Shown piece by piece: positions 16,184 through 24,221 of a DNA stretch of 64,000 nt (the first letter of the stretch is position 1; each line of letters opens with the position of its first letter). Origin of the DNA: Acidobacteriota bacterium. Lineage in GTDB: Bacteria > Acidobacteriota > Blastocatellia > Pyrinomonadales > Pyrinomonadaceae. The stretch is taken from the NCBI GenBank assembly GCA_025463135.1, contig JAOAPY010000008.1, positions 124,001 through 188,000 on the forward strand. Direction: 5' to 3'. Both the position numbers and the translations under genes were made by a program. The notes beneath the pieces are model-generated. The model had not been told where the DNA came from, did no database searches, and was given only the letters and a program-made list of their open reading frames with translations.

Positions 16184-17218
16184 ATGAAAGGCAACACTCC
16201 CATTTCCGAACTCACGTACGGCGAAGACGTTTGGCTGATCGTAGCCGTGACTTCTGTCCGTGAACGACGCACGCAGCAGGGCAAGCTATTCTGTGAAGCG
16301 CAGGCGCGCAACGCCAGCGGCTCGCTAACGTTGAAAATTTGGAGCGAGGCCCTGGAAACCTGGAAAGATCTAAAGCCGGGATTGTGGGGCATCACCGGGC
16401 GCCTGGAGGTTTATCAGGATCGCCCACAGTTTGTGCTCGCCGAATATCGGCCCATCACGCTGGAGCAGTATCGCGAGCATCAGGGCTCGGATCCGATCTT
16501 GCCGCGGGCCTACACCATGGATATTGAGACCCTCGCGTTGCCGGATTTTCGCGAACGGGTTGGGGCGCAACTTGAACGGACCATGCGGCTGGGCAACATG
16601 CGCCTCGAACAGCAGCAACGTTATCTGGAGGACATTGCCGCGGAAGAGGAGCGTTGTTATCAACTGGGCGCGCTGAGCGCCACCTCGGGCCGAGTGCTTT
16701 GCATCGCCGTGCATGTCGGTCCGATCCCCGGCCTTGAATTCGAGGGAGCGCAGTTGGGCGAAAGCGAGCACGTGTTCGGCATCGATCAGGAAGGAAACGA
16801 ACAGGATGAGAAACAGACGCTCACCGCCTTCCTGAACTTCATGAAAGGGTTCGATCCGGACGCCGACGAGATCGTCGGTCACAATCTGGTCGGGTTTGAT
16901 TTGCCTTTCATTTTTCAGCGCTGTCTGGTTCACTGCATTTCCGCGAAGCCGTTTGTCAATCTCGGTGAATACAATGTGCGCGGCGTGTTCGACACCATGC
17001 GCCAGTGGTGGTTGGGTGATAAAAGATCGCGTGTCAGTCTCGATGATATCGCCTGGGCCTTTGGCATTGAGTCCAGTAAGACCGCTGAGGTCGAAGGCAG
17101 CAAGGTGTTCGATCTTTACCAGGCGGGAAAACTTGCGGCAATCCGCGAATACAACCTCAACGACGTGCGGGTGACGCGCAAAGTTTACGAACGGATGGTG
17201 GGCTGCTTTGGAAGGTAA
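16184..17218 (+). CDS. PolB-like 3'-5' exonuclease with N-terminal OB-fold
   Basis: The 344-residue protein starts with about 95 residues of OB-fold type (ELTYGEDVWLIVAVTSVRER ... LWGITGRLEVY), as in nucleic-acid-binding domains. The rest is a DEDD exonuclease of the PolB-like group: YTMDIETLA, EIVGHNLVGFDLPFI and REYNLNDVRVT. It should degrade DNA from the 3' end with two metal ions. The ATG at 16184 has AAAGG eight bases upstream and is preferred to the TTG at 16169. It faces away from the MutH-like gene and precedes rmuC. Confidence 0.85.
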   Translation: MKGNTPISELTYGEDVWLIVAVTSVRERRTQQGKLFCEAQARNASGSLTLKIWSEALETWKDLKPGLWGITGRLEVYQDRPQFVLAEYRPITLEQYREHQGSDPILPRAYTMDIETLALPDFRERVGAQLERTMRLGNMRLEQQQRYLEDIAAEEERCYQLGALSATSGRVLCIAVHVGPIPGLEFEGAQLGESEHVFGIDQEGNEQDEKQTLTAFLNFMKGFDPDADEIVGHNLVGFDLPFIFQRCLVHCISAKPFVNLGEYNVRGVFDTMRQWWLGDKRSRVSLDDIAWAFGIESSKTAEVEGSKVFDLYQAGKLAAIREYNLNDVRVTRKVYERMVGCFGR

Positions 17219-17227
17219 GCATCCGGT

Positions 17228-17304
17228 CTTTTTGCGCCTTTGCGGGAACGGTTTTCTTAAGCATGTTATTAAGAAGTTTCCCGCAAAGTCGCAAAGGAGC
17301 AAAG
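17228..17304. repeat. CTTTGCG-type palindromic repeat, full copy
   Basis: The left arm (TTGCGCCTTTGCGGGAAC then GGTTTTCTTAA) and the right arm (TTAAGAAGTTTCCCGCAAAG then TCGCAAAGGAGCAAAG) are imperfect reverse complements around CATGTTA. It starts ten bases after the exonuclease stop and may also end that transcript. Confidence 0.75.
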
Positions 17305-17318
17305 AATTCCGACGCTGC

Positions 17319-17416
17319 GGTAGTGGGTCAGTTGCGCAGCAAATGTCCGACAAACTTTAGTTTGTCGCAGCGTTACGACAGCTAAAGCTTATCGGACCTC
17401 TAACTGACCCACTACC
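17319..17416 (+). mobile_element. MITE-like element, copy A (98 bp)
   Basis: Terminal inverted repeats GGTAGTGGGTCAGTT and AACTGACCCACTACC flank two internal hairpins (GACAAACTTTAGTTTGTC and ACAGCTAAAGCTTATCGG). Near-identical copies are at 29022, 52666 and 62229. The flanks GACGCTGC and GGCGCTGC (7 of 8 identical) look like a target-site duplication. No protein is encoded. Confidence 0.85.
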
Positions 17417-17470
17417 GGCGCTGCGACGTTGTTTCATTTCCGCAACACTCTTTGATAAACTTCATAAGTA

Positions 17471-18952
17471 ATGATTGAAAGTAACCTGATATCGATTCTA
17501 GTGCTGTTGATTGGCATTGCGGTGGGGGCCGTGTCTGTCTGGCTGGCGCTGCGGACGAAGGCCGATCAGATTTACAAAAGCGCGAAAGCCGAAGACGTGG
17601 CCCAGTTCGCTTCGTTACAGGAACGTCTCTCAGCCCGTGACCAGGAACTGCAAAAGCTGCAACAGATGTTTGATAAGGAAGTGCATGAGAGTGAAAGTCT
17701 CAGGGAGACGGGCTCGCTGCTAAAGGCCGAGCTGGTGGGCGAACGCCGCGCGGCTACCGAGCGCCGCGAATCTTTCAAGCAGGCCGCGGAAGAACTAACG
17801 GAAAAGTTCAAGGCGCTTTCGCGTGATGCCCTCAAGGACAACAACCAGTCGTTTCTCGAACTGGCTCGCTCGACGCTGGGCCAATTTCAGGAGACCGCTA
17901 AAGGCGATCTGGAACTGCGTACGCAGGCCATCGATCAGCTGGTCAAGCCCTTGAAAGAATCGCTCGAAAGGGTTGATGGCAAAATTGGCGAGATGGAAAG
18001 GGCGCGGGCCGGGGCCTACTCCGAATTGCGCGAACAAGTGAAGGCGCTGTCCTTCTCCCAGTCCCAGCTGCAGGCGGAAACGGGCAATCTGGTTAAGGCC
18101 TTGCGCGCGCCGCACGTGCGCGGGCGCTGGGGCGAGATTCAGTTGCGGCGCGTGGTTGAACTGGCGGGGATGCTTCAGTACTGCGACTTTGTAGAGCAGG
18201 AAACCGTCGCCACCGAAGACAGCCGCATCCGCCCGGATTTGATCGTGCGCTTGCCGGGAAATCGCACCATTGTTGTCGACGCCAAAGTTCCCTTCGAAGC
18301 TTTCTACGAATCAATCACGACTACCGATGAAGTGGTGCGAAGCGCGCGCTTGAAGGACCATGCGCGTCTGGTGCGCACGCATATCGGGGCCTTGAGCAAG
18401 AAATCCTATTGGGAAACTGTGCAACCTACTCCCGAGTTTGTTTTGCTGTTTTTGCCCGGCGAGAGCTTTTATAGCGCGGCCCTGGAAAACGATCCGAAGC
18501 TGATCGAAGACGGCGTAAACCAGAATGTGATCATCGCCACGCCGGCTACTTTGATTGCTTTACTCAAAGCTGTTTCCTACGGCTGGCGCCAGGAACAGAT
18601 GGCCTCCAACGCGCAGGAGGTCAGCAAGCTGGGCAAGGACCTTTACGATCGCCTGCGCACCTTCACGAATTATTTTGCAGACATCGGCCGGGGCTTGGAT
18701 CGCGCGCTCGAGTCTTATAACAAAGGCGTCGGGTCGCTGGAAGCGCGGGTGCTGGTCACGGCGCGAAAGTTCAAAGAGCGCGGGGCGATCGCGGGCGAAG
18801 AGATCGAACTGCTCGAACCGATTGATAAAGCAGCGCGACCCCTGAGTTTGGATGAAGGCGGTCTGTTTCCTGATCTGATGGCGGAAGCGGAAGAAGAAGA
18901 TGATTCGTTGCCGCTGCTGAGTTCGAAGAGCGCCCATGGCGGCGAGAAATAG
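17471..18952 (+). CDS. rmuC: DNA recombination protein RmuC
   Basis: The 493-residue protein has an N-terminal membrane helix (LISILVLLIGIAVGAVSVWL), a long coiled coil (~30-200) and the RmuC nuclease-like domain: APHVRGRWGEIQLRRVVELA, IVVDAKVPFEAFYESI, FVLLFLPGESFYSAALE, and IIATPATLIALLKAVSYGWR. RmuC limits inversions and rearrangements at short repeats, which suits this repeat-rich chromosome (inference). The length is typical. It follows the exonuclease on the same strand after two repeat elements. Confidence 0.95.
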   Translation: MIESNLISILVLLIGIAVGAVSVWLALRTKADQIYKSAKAEDVAQFASLQERLSARDQELQKLQQMFDKEVHESESLRETGSLLKAELVGERRAATERRESFKQAAEELTEKFKALSRDALKDNNQSFLELARSTLGQFQETAKGDLELRTQAIDQLVKPLKESLERVDGKIGEMERARAGAYSELREQVKALSFSQSQLQAETGNLVKALRAPHVRGRWGEIQLRRVVELAGMLQYCDFVEQETVATEDSRIRPDLIVRLPGNRTIVVDAKVPFEAFYESITTTDEVVRSARLKDHARLVRTHIGALSKKSYWETVQPTPEFVLLFLPGESFYSAALENDPKLIEDGVNQNVIIATPATLIALLKAVSYGWRQEQMASNAQEVSKLGKDLYDRLRTFTNYFADIGRGLDRALESYNKGVGSLEARVLVTARKFKERGAIAGEEIELLEPIDKAARPLSLDEGGLFPDLMAEAEEEDDSLPLLSSKSAHGGEK

Positions 18953-18961
18953 CGAAGGAGT

Positions 18962-19051
18962 CATCAGCAGATTACGCAGCCGGAAAAGCGAGCTCACGCA
19001 AGCTGAGATCTTTGACCGCTTTTCGTATTTCTGAGTTTGTGAAATCTGTGG
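18962..19051. repeat. AATCTGCG-type repeat, degenerate copy
   Basis: ATCAGCAGATTACGCAG at the left and GTGAAATCTGTGGAT at the right are the two ends of the repeat seen intact at 28144-28250. It lies between rmuC and the AddB-like gene. The longest frame of that gene (from TTG 19012) starts inside this repeat, so the real start is probably further on. Confidence 0.65.
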
Positions 19052-19062
19052 ATACCGTTATT

Positions 19063-22000
19063 GTGTCAAAGGAAATCTGGTTAGGTCCGCTGCTCGGCAA
19101 CAATCGCGCGCGCTTGATCGAGCGTTGCGCCGAACTTGTCTCACAAAACAAGGCAAGCAGTTTCCTCTACCTCGCTGCCTCGCACCCACTGCTGGAAATC
19201 GTTACCCAGGGAATTCTCGACGGCGACAGGAACCGCGGCGTCTGGGGCGAACTGCCCGTTTATCTGTTCAGAGGCTTTGTTCGACACCTGATCTCGACTG
19301 CTGTCGATGAAGCCGGGAACGGCATGACGGCAAGAATGCCCATCGATCATGAAGAGCTTCCGCTCAAGCGAAGTTTGATATCGCAGTTGCTGCTGCGACT
19401 GAAGGGCCAGGGAAAACTGACGGCCATCGCTCCGTTAGCGCATCGCGATGGCTGCGTCAATACGATTGCCGGCTTGATTGGCGAGATTCAGCGGGCGGGA
19501 AAAACCCCCGAGGAATTCGCGCAGGTTGTCGCGAATCGCGTACGGGATTTTTACGAGGGAACTGCCGGCGCCCAACATAAACCGCGGCCAAGCCAGTCTC
19601 CATTGGCGAATGGCGAACACTCACGGATGCTCCCTGCGCAGATCGATTTCGATCAGGACCTCGCTCTTATCTATGCCACCTATTTCAATCTGTTGGAACA
19701 GAACCATCTATCGGAAGACGATGCCGATGGTTTGCGCGCTCTGCAAATACTTCGGGACACTGTTGTCGGAAAAGTAATTCTGCCGCGGCTGGAGAATGTA
19801 CAGCTGCTTGTGCTCGATGGGTTTTTCGACTTTACACCCGCCCAGGGCGAGATGCTCAAGCTCTTGATTCCGCAAATTCCGCAAGTCGTCGTGAACCTGA
19901 ACAAGGACGATCGCAACCCTGAAATATTTGCTCCCTTCAACTCGACCATTGACCAGCTGTCTTCCGCAGCTGACTTTGATATCAAACACAGTCCCGTAAA
20001 TCTGACCACGCAGGGTGCGCTCTCAGTTCTGCGGGAGAATCTTTTTAATCCCGCACTCGCAAAACTGGAGCTCTCCCACGATTCTGAATCAGAAGACGCG
20101 CGTCACGGGCAGTCTGAGATTCGTTATTTCGATTGCACGGATCGAGAAACAGAGCTCAGAGTGATTGCGAAAGAGATAAAACGGTTGGTGCTGCTCGAAG
20201 ACTATCATCTTTCGGATATCGCCCTGGTGGTGCGTGAGCGCACGTCGTATGCGGAAACGATCACGCGCGTCATGCGTGAAGAGGGTTTGCCGTGCAGCCT
20301 TGACCGCCGCATCACCGTCGATGAGATTCCGGCGACGCGAGCTGCCCTGAAATTGTTGGGGGTACTTAACGACCTGGCGCTCGACGAAGCGAGCGTTTTG
20401 AAGATGCCGCAGCTCGCTGATCAGATCAAGTCGGGCTATTTTCGCCTCACTCAGGAAGCGCTTGACGCACTCGCCGCGGAGTTTGAAGAAAAGTTTAGCG
20501 ACCTGCTTCGTGAAGGCGAGCTTGATGGGGTCGACCGCAATGTGGAACGCGCAGAACGCCGCCGCCGTGGATTCGGCATCGGGCGCTGGGATGCCGACAC
20601 GTTGGAAAACGTCATTGCTTATGTGGGCGCGGATCTGCGTCTGGCTGACTGGCTGGATCGCTGCCGAAAGTTGATCGATCAATTACCGAGCGCCGAGGCG
20701 ACAAAAGAATTACTGAACATCGATGCCGCAGAACCAGGCGGCGACGACGACGAAGCGCAGATGGAAGATGCGGAAACGGTTCAGCCGGAAGACAAGCACG
20801 TCGAGAAAAAGCGCCGGCCGCAGCGCGATATTCATCCCGCGGTGATTGCGTGGTCGACCCTGGTGATTAAACGGTTCGCCGCGCAGCTGCAAGCCGTTCC
20901 GCGCCAGGGTGCACCTGTCGAGTTGCGCGCCGCGATAATGAAGCTGCTGGATCAGTTTCAATTTCGCCGCGAAGTGACCAGCGTCAGCCTGACGGAAGAT
21001 AAAGAGCTGCCGCGCGCGGTCCTGGACCTGCACGCCCTTGAAGGGTTGCGTCGCGCTTTCCTGACGGCCATCAAGAGTCTTCATCTCACGCAGCCGGCGG
21101 CGACCGCAGAGCCCCGTTTGGCATCGCTCACCAGCGTCATTGAAGAGGTACGTCGTTGTCTGAGTTCGCAAACAGTGATAGTCGGCAGCGCCGAGCGGGG
21201 CGGTTTACGTGTGCTCGAAGCGACGGACGTGCGCGGTCTGCGGTTTCGTGCGGTGTTTATCGCGGGCCTGATCGAAGGTGGTTTTCCGTTGAGCGCTTCG
21301 CGCGATTGGATTTATCCGCATGAAGAACGTGAGCGGCTGAAACACTACGGCCTGACGCTGGAAGATATTTCTCCCAACAGCTTATTGAAGGAAGAGCATT
21401 ATTTTTACCAGACCGCCTGTCGCGCCCTCGAGCGCTTGTACCTCACCCGACCGCTCATGCTTGAAGGCGACGCGGAAACAGTTGCTTCTTACTACATCGA
21501 TGAGGTGCGGCGGGCGATTGCTCCCGCGAAACTTGTCAAAGAAGACGTGGTTCGTCCCGACTACGATGGTGTGAAACTTCGCCAGGCATCGTCCGCAAAT
21601 GAGGCGGCCATTAGTCTCGTGCGCCAGGAACAGCATCACCTCAATAAAGTCGAGCGCGAGGGATTGCTGCCTCATCCGCAAGTCAGCGCGTTGTTATCAT
21701 TGGCGCGAAACGATCGACTATTAAGCGAGTCGGCGTTGGTCCGCATCGGCATTGAACGAGAGCGTTCGGGACAGAATTTTGGTCCCTACGATGGGCAGAT
21801 TACGGATCCTGATCTGCTGACCTTGATCAGGAAAAGATTTGGACCTGATTTCGTTCACAGCGCCAGCGGCCTGGGCGCCTTTGGCAATTGTGCTTATCGA
21901 TTTTTTGCGCAGCGAGTTCTGAAACTCGAACCCCGCGGCGAGGCGGCTTTGGACCTCCAGGCCCTGGACGCAGGCAAACTACTGCACGACATTCTGCGAC

Positions 22001-22845
22001 GCTTTTTTGAACAGTATCGAGGAGAGCGACTGGATCCAGCCCGGCGCGCCGAGCTGAGCAGCGAATTGTTGAAAATAGCTGATGACGTTTTCGATCTCCA
22101 TCAACAAGTGGTGCCGCCCCTCAATAAACAGGTATGGAAACTTGATCGCGAGATTCGCAAAATCATTCTCGAACAGGTGCTGCTTTATGAATTGGATCTT
22201 CAGGAGAAAACTGCCGGCGCCGCAGTCACGCCGGCGCGCTTCGAGCTCGCCTTTGGCGGCATGAAGTCGGCGGCAAGAGATCCGGCGTCGACTGAAGAGC
22301 CGCTCCGGCTGGTTCGCTCGACTTTTGTGGGCGAAGAAACGATGAAGATTAGCGGCCAGATAGATCGGGTGGATATAGCCGCGGATAAAACGCTGGTTGC
22401 TTACGACTACAAACTCTCAAAGGGAGCGCGCAAAGAAGACATCTACGAAGGACGTACCTTGCAAATTCCGATCTACCTGGAAGCCCTCGAGCAGCTTTTT
22501 TTCCCGGGTGATCCGATCGCGGGCGGTGGCTACTACACTTTGCGCGGCGGCTCCGAGCGCCGCAACACAGGCGTGTATCGCAAAGACTTCAATGATGACT
22601 ATCTTGCGCTGCAGGCAAAGAACTCGATTTTCTCTGAATACGAGTGGCAACAGTTTCGCGCCGCAGTGACGGCGCGGATTTGGGAATTTCTTGATCGCAT
22701 GCGCAACGGACGGTTCACCGTGGAACCCTCGGAAGGCTATAAGACCTGTAAGTTTTGCGACTACGCGGCGGTCTGCCGTTATGAGAAGTATCGCATCGAT
22801 CGAAAGAAGCGAAGCGAACGAAAGGACACAACCAAAGATGAGTAA
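19063..22845 (+). CDS. AddB-like PD-(D/E)XK exonuclease with Fe-S cluster
   Basis: This ~1260-residue protein has an inactive-helicase-like N-terminal half (WLGPLLGNNRARLIERCAEL; VLRVRGLRF-like core ATDVRGLRFRAVFIAGLIEG) and a C-terminal RecB-type nuclease: GQIDRVDIAADKTLVAYDYK with the D..D.K site. Four cysteines for a 4Fe-4S cluster are visible, one in FGNCAYRFF and three in YKTCKFCDYAAVCRYE. It would act with the AddA-like protein in double-strand end resection. An open TTG frame starts at 19012 inside a repeat; GTG 19063, just before SKEIWLGP, is preferred but not proven. Its stop overlaps the TIR gene. Confidence 0.85.
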   Translation: MSKEIWLGPLLGNNRARLIERCAELVSQNKASSFLYLAASHPLLEIVTQGILDGDRNRGVWGELPVYLFRGFVRHLISTAVDEAGNGMTARMPIDHEELPLKRSLISQLLLRLKGQGKLTAIAPLAHRDGCVNTIAGLIGEIQRAGKTPEEFAQVVANRVRDFYEGTAGAQHKPRPSQSPLANGEHSRMLPAQIDFDQDLALIYATYFNLLEQNHLSEDDADGLRALQILRDTVVGKVILPRLENVQLLVLDGFFDFTPAQGEMLKLLIPQIPQVVVNLNKDDRNPEIFAPFNSTIDQLSSAADFDIKHSPVNLTTQGALSVLRENLFNPALAKLELSHDSESEDARHGQSEIRYFDCTDRETELRVIAKEIKRLVLLEDYHLSDIALVVRERTSYAETITRVMREEGLPCSLDRRITVDEIPATRAALKLLGVLNDLALDEASVLKMPQLADQIKSGYFRLTQEALDALAAEFEEKFSDLLREGELDGVDRNVERAERRRRGFGIGRWDADTLENVIAYVGADLRLADWLDRCRKLIDQLPSAEATKELLNIDAAEPGGDDDEAQMEDAETVQPEDKHVEKKRRPQRDIHPAVIAWSTLVIKRFAAQLQAVPRQGAPVELRAAIMKLLDQFQFRREVTSVSLTEDKELPRAVLDLHALEGLRRAFLTAIKSLHLTQPAATAEPRLASLTSVIEEVRRCLSSQTVIVGSAERGGLRVLEATDVRGLRFRAVFIAGLIEGGFPLSASRDWIYPHEERERLKHYGLTLEDISPNSLLKEEHYFYQTACRALERLYLTRPLMLEGDAETVASYYIDEVRRAIAPAKLVKEDVVRPDYDGVKLRQASSANEAAISLVRQEQHHLNKVEREGLLPHPQVSALLSLARNDRLLSESALVRIGIERERSGQNFGPYDGQITDPDLLTLIRKRFGPDFVHSASGLGAFGNCAYRFFAQRVLKLEPRGEAALDLQALDAGKLLHDILRRFFEQYRGERLDPARRAELSSELLKIADDVFDLHQQVVPPLNKQVWKLDREIRKIILEQVLLYELDLQEKTAGAAVTPARFELAFGGMKSAARDPASTEEPLRLVRSTFVGEETMKISGQIDRVDIAADKTLVAYDYKLSKGARKEDIYEGRTLQIPIYLEALEQLFFPGDPIAGGGYYTLRGGSERRNTGVYRKDFNDDYLALQAKNSIFSEYEWQQFRAAVTARIWEFLDRMRNGRFTVEPSEGYKTCKFCDYAAVCRYEKYRIDRKKRSERKDTTKDE

Positions 22846-23680
22846 TCAGGAAATAACGAAGCCCGAGTTATTCATCAGTCACGCAACCACGGATGGAGAG
22901 TTTGCCAACGCCGTGAAGCAAGAGATTGAGAAGGTATTCGCCAACGGGGTGGACGTGTTTTGCACAAGCTCGCCAGGCACAATTCAGGTTGGTGCAGATT
23001 GGTTACAGGAACTTGAGACCAAATTGGCAGCCGCACAAGCCATAATTGTGATTGTCACTCCAGTTTCGATTGAAAAATCTTGGTTATGGTTTGAACTGGG
23101 AGCCACTTGGTCGAAAGCCCGGGCTGGAACTTGCAAAATTTATCCCTTGTGTGCTCCTGAGGTTGAGATGGGCGCACTGCCATCGCCTTTAGATAGACTT
23201 CAGGCTCTGTCAATGGGGGAAACGGCTAACCTAAGACTGCTCTTTAAAGCACTGATTACTCTGTTTGGTTTTGGCAAAATATCGTCATTCAAGGCTACCA
23301 ACATTACCAAGCGAATTCCCAAGTACAAGAACGTAAAGATCAAAGACGTCGATCTAAATGACAAACGGCTCTACTCCGGGCGATATTCCAGTTATAGCGA
23401 TGAAGAGCTGAAGGAGCTAATCGATACGGCATTCCTGTTTCCAGACAATCAGAGCTACAAGAAGTATGGTGAAAGGCTTCTTCAAGGGCGAGAGGATCTA
23501 ATTCGCAATGGCAAGCTTCTTCACTTTAAAAAGATCGATGGCGATTTGGATTTACCGCCGGGTACCGCTAAACGACTACTAACCACCGTCGCGCAACGTT
23601 ATAACTTAGTGCCTCAGTATCAGGAGGAAAATGTCATAAGATTCACGACCAAGAACAGCGTTCAGAATTTCGATCATTGA
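22838..23680 (+). CDS. TIR-domain protein, putative NAD-consuming defence effector
   Basis: In this 280-residue protein residues 9-~130 form a TIR domain: PELFISHATTDGEFANAVKQ, VFCTSSPGTIQVGADWLQEL, AIIVIVTPVSIEKSWLWFEL. The spacing W82-xxx-E86 matches the catalytic Trp/Glu arrangement of NAD-cleaving TIRs, so E86 is the likely catalytic residue. The C-terminal ~150 residues (SYSDEELKELIDTAFLFPDN and on) are unrecognised and may sense or regulate. The ATG lies 8 bases before the end of the AddB-like frame. The gene is visibly more A/T-rich than its neighbours, suggesting transfer. NADase activity is inferred only. Confidence 0.85.
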   Translation: MSNQEITKPELFISHATTDGEFANAVKQEIEKVFANGVDVFCTSSPGTIQVGADWLQELETKLAAAQAIIVIVTPVSIEKSWLWFELGATWSKARAGTCKIYPLCAPEVEMGALPSPLDRLQALSMGETANLRLLFKALITLFGFGKISSFKATNITKRIPKYKNVKIKDVDLNDKRLYSGRYSSYSDEELKELIDTAFLFPDNQSYKKYGERLLQGREDLIRNGKLLHFKKIDGDLDLPPGTAKRLLTTVAQRYNLVPQYQEENVIRFTTKNSVQNFDH

Positions 23681-23705
23681 TTTTCCTCCTTCCGGTGCGC
23701 ATGTA

Positions 23706-23945
23706 ATGAACGAGGATTTTGAAATTATCGGCCGCATTGAACAGATCGAGACGATCGCTGTTGGCGCGGGAATTAGGGAGATTCGTCGGCTGCATAAGGC
23801 ATTTGGACGGGGACGTTGGCGGAAGCTGAAAGGAAAGGCGACCGTAAGGCTTGAGGATGGTACAATTCATTTCGTCGAACTGCATTGGTACGAGGCTCAC
23901 GGCATTGGCCGCAAGAAGCTAAAGATCAAGAGTTATCTCGATTAG
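23706..23945 (+). CDS. small basic uncharacterised protein
   Basis: This 79-residue protein contains GIREIRRLHKAFGRGRWRKL, then KGKATVRLEDGTIHFVELHW, YEAHGIGRKKLKIK. The N-terminal half is helical and basic, the C-terminal half beta-rich with conserved-looking W and H positions. I recall similar small proteins in diverse bacteria, often next to a relative of the gene that follows, but know of no function. It starts 25 bases after the TIR stop and ends four bases before the next gene. A toxin-antitoxin or defence accessory role is a guess. Confidence 0.7.
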   Translation: MNEDFEIIGRIEQIETIAVGAGIREIRRLHKAFGRGRWRKLKGKATVRLEDGTIHFVELHWYEAHGIGRKKLKIKSYLD

Positions 23946-23949
23946 AACT

Positions 23950-24207
23950 ATGTCGCGTCACAAGAATCCAAATCGCTACGCCCTCTGCATAGATAACGGT
24001 GGGTATCCCGAATCGCTTGAAGTCCGCAAAGTTTATGTTGTTCTGCCCGACGAACGGGCTGCAGCCAACAATTACATCCGCGTGATAGACGAAACCAAGG
24101 AAGACTATTTGTACCCTGCTAAATACTTCGTAATGATCGATGTCCCGGAACAAGCCGCCGAGGCAATGTTGGGACATGAATCTTCTCCACACCCTGGTGC
24201 CCGCTGA
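23950..24207 (+). CDS. small uncharacterised protein, partner of the preceding gene
   Basis: This 85-residue protein contains RYALCIDNGGYPESLEVRKV, YVVLPDERAAANNYIRVIDE and EDYLYPAKYFVMIDVPEQAA. The beta-rich pattern resembles small SH3-like folds. It begins four bases after the stop of the 23706 gene and ends 14 bases before the AddA-like gene, so all three insert genes are read in one operon. No catalytic motif is seen. Function unknown. Confidence 0.7.
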   Translation: MSRHKNPNRYALCIDNGGYPESLEVRKVYVVLPDERAAANNYIRVIDETKEDYLYPAKYFVMIDVPEQAAEAMLGHESSPHPGAR

Positions 24208-24221
24208 AAAACGGAACGACC

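Noticed and set aside
16370-17353. 327-codon open frame on the minus strand opposite the exonuclease gene
   Set aside because: It is antisense to a well-supported gene and its N-terminus (MSDICCATDPLP) comes from MITE copy A.
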